DNA from: Cysteiniphilum marinum
Lineage (GTDB): Bacteria; Pseudomonadota; Gammaproteobacteria; Francisellales; Francisellaceae
DNA length: 64,000 nucleotides
Reading direction: 5' to 3'
Assembly (NCBI RefSeq): GCF_014857925.1
Contig: NZ_JACYVZ010000002.1
Coordinates: forward strand, 124,001 to 188,000
The stretch's first letter is position 1. Every line of letters begins with the position of its first letter. Under the pieces are notes generated by a model. The model ran no database searches, was not told the DNA's origin, and was given only the letters and a program-made list of their open reading frames with translations. A program made the position numbers and the translations under genes. Shown piece by piece: positions 48,019-57,594 of this stretch.

Positions 48019-49291
48019 AAACCTGCCCGATACTTTTTAAATTGTTCTTATATAACTTCAAAAGCCAGAAGTAAACCAAAAGCATTGCAAAACTTGTTGT
48101 AGTTATTGCAAGAACACTACCAAACAATCCTATATATTTTAAACAAATAACAAGGACAACAATATTAAAAACGCTTAAGATGAGCGTATATTTAAGTAAT
48201 TCATTAATCTTATTAAGATATATCAAGACTGGGTTTAATATCTGCGTTGCTGACATTAACAAAAACGCAGGAAGAATACCGAGAAATAAATAAAAAACTT
48301 CCAATTGATGCCCGCTTTGTTTATCACTTAATAGAAAAATCAAATAAATTGCATAGTAAACAAATGGGATCGACATAAGCACAAGAAGTATACAGGCAGA
48401 AAAATACAGAAGAAAATCTCTCCTAACACACTTTAACCCCATCACCGCTAATTCCTTTTGCATTAGCATTAAACCAGCTGTTGGCAAAATGAAAAGTAGA
48501 GAGTGAAATTGTATTACTATACTATACACTCCTGCACTTTCAGTCCCCAACACGTAATTGACAAAGATTACATTCGTCGAAAATATAAAAGTGCCAAAAA
48601 CTGAATCTAAATGGACTACCCCCCCTTTAGTTACCAGCTTTATCATAAATGCTAGATTAATCCGGCACTTCGGTCTAATAAGGAAAAAAAATATCAATAA
48701 CTCAACTAGAAAACTCAGTAAATTAATACCAGAAAAAATAATAAATAACCATACCAGATTATAGTCGTAGCAATAAATCAAGATAACTAACAATATCAAC
48801 AATAATACTCTATTAATGACAACAACAATGCTTTGAACACCAATTTTTGAAACTTGTGCATAGAAAAATGTTCCACAAAATTGCCACATAGTGTAGGGTA
48901 ATGACACTAACATAATCATTAAATACAATGGTTCCACATCACCTTTAAAGCTAGGGAGCAACCATAAAAACATTAGAAATATTAGAATAGCACTTACCAT
49001 TAACAGCAAAAACAACAGCATTATCGAAATTAAATGGGAGACAAAAAATTCTTTTGCAGTCAGTTTGGTATTTTTAATAAAATAAATTGCTGATCGCCCT
49101 AAACTCCAACCAAATAATAACCCAAAAGTAGATACTATGGAGTAAGCAACAGCATATTCACCTCTGCCATACACACCAAATTTTGCAACGGTAATAATTA
49201 AACCACATACTCCAACGAGCATACTGACATATTGCGCAGAAGAAGTTGCTGCAAATAGTTTTAGCTTGCTAAAAATTTGTTTGTTATACAT
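47993..49291 (-). CDS. Wzx-like flippase
   Basis: A 432-residue, 12-14 helix protein of the polysaccharide transport family. N-terminus KLFAATSSAQYVSMLVGVCGLIITVAKFGVYGRGEYAVAYSIVSTFGLLFGWSLGRSAIYFI fits the Wzx 'G...G.....FG..GY..' opening; VVHLDSVFGTFIFSTNVIFVNYVLGTESAGVYSIVIQFHSLLFILPTAGLMLM is the matching start of the second half. It flips lipid-linked repeat units across the membrane. Very AT-rich. Sequence-level assignment is moderate; position is strongly supportive. Confidence 0.82.
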   Translation of the reverse strand: MYNKQIFSKLKLFAATSSAQYVSMLVGVCGLIITVAKFGVYGRGEYAVAYSIVSTFGLLFGWSLGRSAIYFIKNTKLTAKEFFVSHLISIMLLFLLLMVSAILIFLMFLWLLPSFKGDVEPLYLMIMLVSLPYTMWQFCGTFFYAQVSKIGVQSIVVVINRVLLLILLVILIYCYDYNLVWLFIIFSGINLLSFLVELLIFFFLIRPKCRINLAFMIKLVTKGGVVHLDSVFGTFIFSTNVIFVNYVLGTESAGVYSIVIQFHSLLFILPTAGLMLMQKELAVMGLKCVRRDFLLYFSACILLVLMSIPFVYYAIYLIFLLSDKQSGHQLEVFYLFLGILPAFLLMSATQILNPVLIYLNKINELLKYTLILSVFNIVVLVICLKYIGLFGSVLAITTTSFAMLLVYFWLLKLYKNNLKSIGQVYEEKITDY

Positions 49292-49329
49292 TGCTTAACA
49301 ACCCCGCTCTTACCCAAAATAACATAACA

Positions 49330-50310
49330 TTATTTTGCAAATGAAGCTTTATACCACTCGATTGCCTCATCAATACCCTTCATGAAGTCATACTCAGGAT
49401 CATAACCAAACATTTTTTTAGCTTTTGCTATATCGGCATTACTATGTTTAATATCTCCTGCTCGCTCAGGTCCAAAAATCGGCTTAATATCTTTATCCAA
49501 GGCTTGACATAAGACGTTATATAAATCAATCAAATATTCTCGACCACCATAAGCGATATTAAAGGCCTCTCCAGCATATTGACTGTCCGCAAAGCATGCC
49601 TTTAAATTTGCCTGAATCACGTTTTCAATGTATGTAAAATCTCGCGAATGCTTGCCATCACCATTAATCGTTGGCGCCTGATCATCAAGAAGCTGCTTAA
49701 TAAACTTAGGAATAACTGCCGCATAAGCACCATCTGAATCTTGCCTTCTGCCAAAGACATTAAAGTAGCGCATACCATAAGTATCTAAACCATAAACTTT
49801 AGCATATAATCTAGCCCATTCTTCATTTGCTTTTTTAGTAAAGGCATAAGGAGACAAGACATTACCTTCCTTACCTTCGACTTTAGGCAAATGAGGCTCA
49901 TCCCCATAAACAGACGAACTTGAGGCATAAATAAATTTCTTAACATTTGATTGCCTTGCGGCTTCCAGCATATTTAATGTCCCTTTGACATTAATATCTT
50001 CATACACCAAAGGCATTTCAATACTTCTTGGAACACTACCCCATGCTGCTTGGTGTAAGACATATTTAACATCTTCACAAGCATTTAGGCAAGTTTCAAG
50101 ATTCCTTATATCACCTTGTATAAAGGTATAACTAGCATGGCTTTCAAATAATTTGACATTTTCTATTTTACCGGTTGATAGATTATCAAGACATCTAACT
50201 TGCACACCTATTTTAAGCAATGCTTCACACAAATTGGAGCCGATAAAACCCGCACCCCCCGTAACTAAAACAGTATCAGACGCTTTAAAAGGTAAATTTT
50301 TATATTTCAT
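49330..50310 (-). CDS. UDP-HexNAc(A) 4-epimerase (WbpP/TviC-like)
   Basis: Interconverts UDP-GlcNAc/UDP-GalNAc or the uronic acids. VLVTGGAGFIGSNLCEALLK, RCLDNLSTGKIENV, VLHQAAWGSVPRSIEMP, the catalytic ASSSSVYGDEPHLPKVE and YAFTKKANEEWARLY, and MRYFNVFGRRQDSDGAYAAVIPKFI follow the WbpP/TviC pattern rather than GalE. 326 residues. Paired with the TviB-like dehydrogenase two genes upstream; together they would make UDP-GalNAcA. Confidence 0.9.
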   Translation of the reverse strand: MKYKNLPFKASDTVLVTGGAGFIGSNLCEALLKIGVQVRCLDNLSTGKIENVKLFESHASYTFIQGDIRNLETCLNACEDVKYVLHQAAWGSVPRSIEMPLVYEDINVKGTLNMLEAARQSNVKKFIYASSSSVYGDEPHLPKVEGKEGNVLSPYAFTKKANEEWARLYAKVYGLDTYGMRYFNVFGRRQDSDGAYAAVIPKFIKQLLDDQAPTINGDGKHSRDFTYIENVIQANLKACFADSQYAGEAFNIAYGGREYLIDLYNVLCQALDKDIKPIFGPERAGDIKHSNADIAKAKKMFGYDPEYDFMKGIDEAIEWYKASFAK

Positions 50311-50322
50311 TGGTTTCCCATC

Positions 50323-52386
50323 CTATACATCATCATCTTGTAACTTTAGCTTATTACCAGAGGTAAAACCCATAATCCCTAATAACTCTTTCTTAACATG
50401 TCGAATAAAATAAATCGAACCTGCTTTTGATAGATGAGCACCGTCAGAATATAAAGGGGTTCCTTGATCATCAACATTAATACAAAATCCTTTCTTGCAA
50501 AAAATATTATATGGATTGATAAAATATACATTTTTATGTTTATTAGCATACTCTTGAAGAATGTGATTAACATTAATTGCCCCTAAGTTAGTAGAGGTTT
50601 CAAGCTGCTTAGATAAGCAACTATTAGATGTGAACCATTTTAAACGAGTTATGCATGTCATTACATTGTATTCCGACGCTCCTGGCACATCTCCTATTAA
50701 CACCAACTTATGATCATTAAGCTTTTTTCTTAGTCTATCCAGAGCAGCTATAAATGGCTCATATTTACTATATGAATCCGTATTTTGAGCATCAATATTC
50801 CAACTTTTATGTGTCCTCAAATCACCAGCCAAACTAATCTGCTGGTTATACGATGCAGAATAAACCAATATAGAGTCTTGAGATTCATCTAATTTTTTAA
50901 TTGCTTCAATATACCCAGTTTTAGCTGATTCATCAAAAAAAGTTTGATTGGCATCTAATCTTGTTACTCCGGGAAGCAATAATGAACTAGCATATATTCC
51001 CGCTCCTCCTCCAGAAACTGTAAATATAGTTAAATCATTTGGCTGACCAATTTCCTTAACCATCCCTTCATCAAGCATGCCGCTATGACTATCACCCATC
51101 ATTACAATAGCAGGCGCTCTTGACTTTCCTTTGTGTATATAGCCACCGTCAAAACCAGCTCCACCCCAGTTTTCTTGATGGTATTTAGAAATATCATCAA
51201 TATGACTTACTGCAATAGGTGCATTAGCCCTCCAAAGCCACCCTTTGCTATAAAATATAGAAGCTCCAAGAGATGTTAGTAATAAAATAATTGCAAGCCA
51301 CCTTACTATCAAAGACACTTGCATCGGTTTGCTTTTAGGAATTGATCTTCTAAAAGGCTGTTCTACAAAGTAATACATTAATGCTGCAATTAAAATTGAC
51401 AATAAAACAATCAGAAACTTAGTGTTTAAAGAAATTGAAAAAGCAAGACCCATATTCTCATTATATGTCTTAAAAAATACAATTAATGGCCAGTGAACCA
51501 AGTATAGAGAGTAGCTAATTAATCCTATAAACCGAATAGGCTTTACTCTAAAAATTAAACCCATGTATTTTGCTGAGCCAGCATATATTATTAATGCTGA
51601 GCCTATCGCAGGTAGCAAAGCATTATAACTTGGAAATAATGTTTCAGAATCATATATGAAAACAGGATATAAAATAAACACGATCCCAATAAGGCAAAGT
51701 ACTTCTAGAATACTATTTTTCATGTCTTTTGAAAACTTGAGTAACCAAACAATAAATGCACCAATACAAAATTCAAAAGCTCTAAATTGAACTAAATAAT
51801 ATAATGCAGTTAGGTTTTTGTTTTGGTAAATCAAGTTTAGCATTAAGCTAATTATAAATAATCCTAACAATACACTTATAAAATGCTTTCTGAAAAATTT
51901 AAAAGTAATAAGCAATAAAATTGGCCAAAAAATATAAAACTGCTCTTCAACACCTAAAGACCATGTATGGAGAAGAGGATTAGACTGTGAAAAAATATCA
52001 AAGTAACCAGCTTGTCTATAAAAGAATATATTTGATACTGATAACGATGCTGTCGCTAGCGATCCACCAAAAACTTTAAATTTAGCTAAATTTAATAACC
52101 ACACAGACAAAATAAAAGAAAATACTAGCATAAACATAAGGGCTGGCATTATTCTTCTGATTCTCCTGACATAGAAGTTCAAAAAGCTAAATTTATTTGT
52201 TGATTCAAGCTCTTTAACTATTATTTTTGTTATGAGAAATCCACTGATAACAAAAAAAACATCCACACCAATAAAGCCACCACTAAATAGACTGAAATCT
52301 AAGTGAATTAGTAAAACTGCTATGACAGCTAAAGCTCTTAAGCCATCTATATGCTTGTAATAATGCTGAGAATGCAGCTCGCTCAT
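50323..52386 (-). CDS. O-acyltransferase OafA/YrhL family with SGNH domain
   Basis: A protein of about 687 residues. N-terminal acyltransferase-3 domain (10-11 helices) with YKHIDGLRALAVIAVLLIHLDFSLFSGGFIGVDVFFVISGFLI, RRIRRIMPALMF and GVEEQFYIFWPILLL; C-terminal SGNH hydrolase-like domain with VMMGDSHSGMLDEG, SYNQQISLAGDL and YSDGAHLSKAGSIYF (Asp-x2-His). It adds acetyl or another acyl group to a sugar of the surface polysaccharide. ATG at 52386 is chosen; GTG at 52398 also fits the frame. Confidence 0.9.
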   Translation of the reverse strand: MSELHSQHYYKHIDGLRALAVIAVLLIHLDFSLFSGGFIGVDVFFVISGFLITKIIVKELESTNKFSFLNFYVRRIRRIMPALMFMLVFSFILSVWLLNLAKFKVFGGSLATASLSVSNIFFYRQAGYFDIFSQSNPLLHTWSLGVEEQFYIFWPILLLITFKFFRKHFISVLLGLFIISLMLNLIYQNKNLTALYYLVQFRAFEFCIGAFIVWLLKFSKDMKNSILEVLCLIGIVFILYPVFIYDSETLFPSYNALLPAIGSALIIYAGSAKYMGLIFRVKPIRFIGLISYSLYLVHWPLIVFFKTYNENMGLAFSISLNTKFLIVLLSILIAALMYYFVEQPFRRSIPKSKPMQVSLIVRWLAIILLLTSLGASIFYSKGWLWRANAPIAVSHIDDISKYHQENWGGAGFDGGYIHKGKSRAPAIVMMGDSHSGMLDEGMVKEIGQPNDLTIFTVSGGGAGIYASSLLLPGVTRLDANQTFFDESAKTGYIEAIKKLDESQDSILVYSASYNQQISLAGDLRTHKSWNIDAQNTDSYSKYEPFIAALDRLRKKLNDHKLVLIGDVPGASEYNVMTCITRLKWFTSNSCLSKQLETSTNLGAINVNHILQEYANKHKNVYFINPYNIFCKKGFCINVDDQGTPLYSDGAHLSKAGSIYFIRHVKKELLGIMGFTSGNKLKLQDDDV

Positions 52387-52398
52387 CTTAATAAGCAC

Positions 52399-53649
52399 CT
52401 ATAACCTAAATTTAGACGACTCTTTTTCATATATTGACTTAACATCAACTAATATATCGTGCTTTGGTAATCGCAGAATATCCTTATAAGGAGTATGCGC
52501 TACCGCAACAATGCAAGCATCATAATGCACATTCATCATTTCTTGTGTTGTTTTTAATTGGATGCCTTGGTACCGTTCAACTTCAACTGGATCAGCATAG
52601 GCATCATACACATCTACATTAATATGATAATCTTTAAGCTCATCAATTAAATCAAAAACTTTAGAATTTCTTATATCTGGACAATCTTCTTTGAATGTCA
52701 CTCCAAGCAGAGCAACTTTAGCATTTTTAATCAGTTTTCCTTCACGAATCATCGACTTGACAACTTGCTCAGCCACATATTTTGCCATACCATCATTAAT
52801 CCTACGGCCTGCTAATAAGACTTCTGGATGATATCCAAGTTTTTCTGCTTTATGCGTTAAATAATATGGATCCACACCAATACAATGCCCACCCACCAAG
52901 CCAGGATTAAGTCTCACAAAGTTCCATTTAGTAGCAGCAGCATCTAAGACTTCTTGTGTGTCTATGCCCATTAAATGGAAAATTTTAGATAACTCATTGA
53001 CAAATGCAATGCCCAAGTCACGCTGTGAATTTTCAATGACTTTACTCGCTTCAGCCACCTTAATTGAACTTGCTTTATATACCCCCGCCTTAACAACAGA
53101 AGCATAAACATTCGCAACAATATCACAAACTTGAGGGGTTTGTCCTGAAACCACTTTTAGAATCTTAGTAAAGGTATGCTCTTTATCACCTGGGTTAATC
53201 CGTTCAGGTGAGTAGCCAACAAAAAAATCAACACCGCATTTCAAGCCTGATTCTTTCTCTAAAATAGGCGCGCAGTCTTCCTCTGTGGCACCTGGGTATA
53301 CTGTTGACTCAAAAACAACAATATCACCCTTTTTAAGCGCCTGACCAATAGTCTTTGATGCACTTAAAAGTGGGGTCAAATCAGGTTTGTTAGCATCATC
53401 AATAGGCGTTGGAACAGCAACTATATGAAAATCAGCATTTTTTAAATCATTAATTTCATTGGTTAAAAGCAAATCCGCTAATTGCAACTCATCATCAGAT
53501 ACTTCAAGTGTCGCATCATGCCCTGCTTTTAAAGCTTCTATTCTCTTTTCATTAATATCAAAAGCCACAACCTGATGTTTCTGCCCAAAAGCAACTGCCA
53601 CAGGCAAGCCAACATAACCTAAACCAACAACCGAAATCTTTCTATCCAC
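52399..53649 (-). CDS. UDP-HexNAc 6-dehydrogenase (WbpO/TviB-like)
   Basis: Oxidises UDP-GlcNAc or UDP-GalNAc to the uronic acid with NAD+. KISVVGLGYVGLPVAVAFGQKHQVVAFDIN, VPTPIDDANKPDLTPLLSAS, VVFESTVYPGATEEDCAPIL and YSPERINPGDKEHTFTKI are present; NPGLVGGHCIGVDPYYLTHKAE holds the catalytic Cys, and LLGVTFKEDCPDIRNSKVFDLIDEL is the C-domain. 416 residues, typical for TviB/WbpO. First (5') gene of the long minus-strand polysaccharide operon. Confidence 0.93.
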   Translation of the reverse strand: MDRKISVVGLGYVGLPVAVAFGQKHQVVAFDINEKRIEALKAGHDATLEVSDDELQLADLLLTNEINDLKNADFHIVAVPTPIDDANKPDLTPLLSASKTIGQALKKGDIVVFESTVYPGATEEDCAPILEKESGLKCGVDFFVGYSPERINPGDKEHTFTKILKVVSGQTPQVCDIVANVYASVVKAGVYKASSIKVAEASKVIENSQRDLGIAFVNELSKIFHLMGIDTQEVLDAAATKWNFVRLNPGLVGGHCIGVDPYYLTHKAEKLGYHPEVLLAGRRINDGMAKYVAEQVVKSMIREGKLIKNAKVALLGVTFKEDCPDIRNSKVFDLIDELKDYHINVDVYDAYADPVEVERYQGIQLKTTQEMMNVHYDACIVAVAHTPYKDILRLPKHDILVDVKSIYEKESSKFRL

Positions 53650-53731
53650 TTTATCTCATGTCCAATGTTTATTTTGAGATTTATAAGTTACTCACTCTAA
53701 AACCGTCGCTAATCTTATAAGATATTTCAAT

Positions 53732-53784
53732 AATTCTCAATTTTTAATTTTTAGTTTTTAATTCTTAATTCTCAATTTTTAATT
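53732..53784. repeat. AT-rich direct repeat at the right edge of the polysaccharide locus
   Basis: AATTCTCAATTTTTAATT occurs exactly twice (53732-53749 and 53767-53784) in a stretch of repeated TTTAATT-type words. A related run (TCATTTTTAATTTTCAAC) lies at 54504-54522, before the MNT gene. It may mark junctions of inserted sequence. Confidence 0.55.
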
Positions 53785-54200
53785 CAATATCAAGCCTCAC
53801 CCTGCAAAACGTGCACACGCTTTCATAAATTTCTGCAAGCATATCACTTTTGTGATAAATAAGATTAATGCTATCGACAACTTCAGGCATATTAAATGAA
53901 TATTCATGCGCTATTTCATTTCTGGCTTCTCTTAGATAAGGTCTTTTTCTTCACATCTTCCTTTGCCAACGACAAAATAGCAGGAAAAATTTTAACTCCC
54001 ATCGTATCCTGAAGCTTTAAGAAACGATAGATTAACCCATCAATAAAACTCAAAATGACATCATCTAATGATTGATAAGCCTCAACACTAAGCGGCATAT
54101 AATCAGCGATGTATCTTTTAGCAGTCTCAATCTTTTCAATGTGCTTATTGCATTCATATATTTTTTCTTGAAATGTATTCAACACACTATTACCACTCAT
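53765..54200 (-). pseudogene. decayed HepT-like HEPN gene (internal deletion and frameshift)
   Basis: The frame starts well (CNKHIEKIETAKRYIADYMPL, LIYRFLKLQDTMGVKIFPAILSLAKEDVKKKT) and is clearly related to the HepT at 24447-24926. It then shifts frame and would end in LSKRSQK. In another frame the C-terminal part resumes: LREARNEIAHEYSFNMPEVV (with the R-x4-H-x-Y motif), SINLIYHKSDML and a stop at 53765. About 20 codons corresponding to the FIDILNRLEAL segment are missing at the junction near 53942. The protein is therefore probably non-functional. Confidence 0.8.
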
Positions 54201-54493
54201 AGCTTAACACCTTTAGTTAATGCCTCTTGCTCAATCAACCTATTTTCATTTGTGGCAATAATAACATCTATTTTCTGCTCACCTATCAAGCTTTTCACGC
54301 TAACCAAAAAATCTATTTTCTTCTCAAGCAATTGATCACGCGGCAACGCTTTATTAGGTGCAATATATAAATCAATGTCACCTCCTTTTTTACTATCTTC
54401 AACCCTACTACCAAAAAGATAAATACTACCGCCACCAAAAACATCTAAAAATGAGCTTTTGATTGCCTTAATCTCATACTCTGTGAGCCTCAC
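54197..54493 (-). CDS. MNT-type nucleotidyltransferase (antitoxin-like)
   Basis: A protein of about 98 residues: YLFGSRVEDSKKGGDIDLYIA gives GS-x10-DxD, with a third acidic residue in QKIDVIIATNEN. The GTG at 54493 is chosen because GAGGAGG lies 7 bases before it; the earlier GTG at 54523 has no such site. It overlaps the start of the decayed HepT gene by four bases. The NTase is intact while its HEPN partner is broken, so the pair is now an orphan antitoxin, or works on another HEPN protein. Confidence 0.8.
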   Translation of the reverse strand: MRLTEYEIKAIKSSFLDVFGGGSIYLFGSRVEDSKKGGDIDLYIAPNKALPRDQLLEKKIDFLVSVKSLIGEQKIDVIIATNENRLIEQEALTKGVKL

Positions 54494-54559
54494 ACCGACC
54501 TCCTCATTTTTAATTTTCAACACTCACCCTACGGGGTTAATTCATAATTCATCATTAAT

Positions 54560-56214
54560 TTAAAACCTTTCCACTGCCAAATCAGCCATATTGCGCTGTT
54601 TGTCATCAAAACTCATCCCAATTAAATAAATTGGTTTATTATAAGACTCATATTTTTGTGCATATTGACGTGATTTAATCTGTGCAACAGCCTCTTTGGC
54701 ATCACCATATCTCTGTAGTTTAAACTCAATAATCAGCACCTTATCGGGCATCACAAGTGTTAAATCAATTTTCCCATGATTTGTTACATCTTCAGCAATT
54801 AAATCATAGCCAAGTGCGGCTAAAAAACTATAGACAATACCGGCATAAAATCCTTCGCCTAATGCATCCTGCGAGGCTTGTATTCCGGCCCTTTGCTCCG
54901 TGCTCCGGACGTCACTCGGCGAAGAGCAGTACTCTTCGTTTTCCCGAGATGACCCCTCGTATCTCTCAATATCATTATTGCGATACCAATCATGTGGAAT
55001 GCTTGCAAAGTGACTACAGATAATTTCACCTAAGCGCTCAAAATTATTTTTTTCAAAAGCGCTAATCATATGATCTATTACTTGATTTTTCTTACTGTCA
55101 TTTGTCGCTATCATTGCCAGACTATTATTAAGACTATATTTGACCTCATAATTTGGATAGCTCAATAGGTAAGCAATGACATGCCCACGGAGAAACATTT
55201 CTTTAATCGTTAAGTATCCTGTCTGAAATAAAAGTGTTTCAATAGGCATATTATCGATATCAAAAGTTTTTAAGACATCCTCACCAACAATGGCATTTTC
55301 AAGATTAGGAATAAAATAGCGATACTTCTCAATCATTTTAATTAAAAAAGTCGGAGTTGCCGTTTCAAACCAGTAATTTTGGTAATGATAGCCTTCATCA
55401 ATAAATAATAAAATATCAAAGGGATTATAAACTTTTTGCTTGTCACTTCCTGCAAAGTTATAACCATTATACCAACTTCTTAACAGATTTCTGTCAACAT
55501 CACCCTGATCTAAATGCGCTTTAAAAGATACTTCAAGCTCTAATTGCGTATAACCACAAATATCAGCATATTTAGCATCTACAGTAATATCTTTTAGATT
55601 ATTTAAGTCACTAAACAAACTCACTTTACTAAACTTTGAAACGCCAGTTAGCATCACAAACTTAATATATTCATCTTGCGCTTTAATGACACTATAGAAA
55701 TTTTTCAAACGTTGGCGCATTGCTATGGCCAGGTCGCTATTATCAATATTATCTAAGATTGGTTTATCATATTCATCGATTAAAATAACCACTTGCTGAT
55801 ACTTATTGCCAAGTGTATTAATGAGATAAGAAAATTTGCTACTGATTTCACTATAAGATTGTTCAACATTATAACGCTTATAATACGTATCGAGAAATGT
55901 ACTAATTTTCTCATCCAACAGTTGAGGGTTTGATATATTTCCTTCTCCAAAACTAAAATGTAATACAGGATAAATGACTTCCCAATCCCAATTTTTCTCA
56001 AGATGCAATCCTTTAAATAATTCCCTATTGCCTTGAAAAGCTTGCTTAATCGTATCAATTAATAATGACTTACCAAAACGTCTAGGACGCGATAGAAAAT
56101 AACGCCCTGCACCTTTGTTCACCAGCTTATCAATATGTTTGGTTTTATCGATATAAACATAGTTTTCAGTAATAATTTTCTCAAAACTTGAGATACCAAT
56201 TGGGAGTTTTTCAT
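54560..56214 (-). pseudogene. AAA-ATPase-like / PD-(D/E)XK family protein, copy 2 (frameshifted)
   Basis: Near-identical to 36259-37812 in the same orientation. The start ATG (56214) is followed by five A's where copy 1 has six, so the frame is lost at codon 3; an upstream in-frame TAG (about 24 bases before AAACTCCC) blocks other starts. The open part begins at a GTG equivalent to residue 32 of copy 1 (56122) and so lacks the first 31 residues. It keeps RRFGKSLLIDTI, LIDEYDKPI and GKIDLTLVMPDKVLIIEFKL. A 102-nt in-frame insertion adds 34 residues near the C-terminal third. An N-terminally shortened product from the GTG cannot be excluded. Confidence 0.8.
54858..54959. repeat. 102-nt palindromic element inserted in frame in ATPase copy 2
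   Basis: Absent from copy 1, where the flanks join directly. The insert is bracketed by CC(T/C)TCG-like direct repeats (54852-54857 and about 54954-54959). It contains a long hairpin: GTCACTCGG (54911-54919) with CGAAGAG, loop CAGTA, CTCTTCG, then CCGAG-A-TGAC. It is GC-richer than its host gene and keeps the frame, adding residues ending in GIQASQDALGE. This recalls Rickettsia-type palindromic elements. Confidence 0.8.
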
Positions 56215-56229
56215 ATTTTTGCCTTTTCC

Positions 56230-56463
56230 CTATTTAAGCGGTTCATCAATATCGCTAAGTGATAATAGTTTATATTCAACATCATATCCATCATAAAGCT
56301 TAACCAAGCGACTGATGGTTCTCCGCATAAACTCTATCTAACCTCGTCTGAATCATTTTCACCACCGCTTAAGCCATCATTAACACGGCTACCAAACAAA
56401 TGCACAGGCACTTCGCCAAAGCTTTGAGAAATAAACCCTTTTCATTCGCTCAGATAACCTCAT
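56230..56463 (-). pseudogene. decayed MNT nucleotidyltransferase gene plus shared tail
   Basis: Starts MRLSE at 56463, as in the intact MNT at 24923-25228. After a frameshift it reads SFGEVPVHLFGSRVNDGLSGG, an MNT active-site segment with GS and GG but with the DxD now EN-D. It then breaks again before the tail LVKLYDGYDVEYKLLSLS shared with 37828-37911. The 170 bases between this remnant and trxB hold another fragment (AVLECFGIKLVVKECLNNE) but no complete gene. Confidence 0.65.
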
Positions 56464-56616
56464 TGTTTAAGCACTCTTTTACCACTAATTTTATGCCAAA
56501 GCATTCTAATACAGCCTCGATATAAATATCATCACCTTCCCTACATCAACTAATTTCAAATCGGCAATAGCTTCCAGCGCGCTTTCCGTTTACCATGTTG
56601 TCGTTTGATTATTTGA

Positions 56617-57585
<969 letters not shown>

Positions 57586-57594
57586 ATAACAAAA

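Noticed and set aside
54858-54959. Insertion in ATPase copy 2 as an IS-element scar
   Set aside because: 102 bp is too short for an IS, there is no transposase, and it keeps the frame and a hairpin; a palindromic repeat element fits better.
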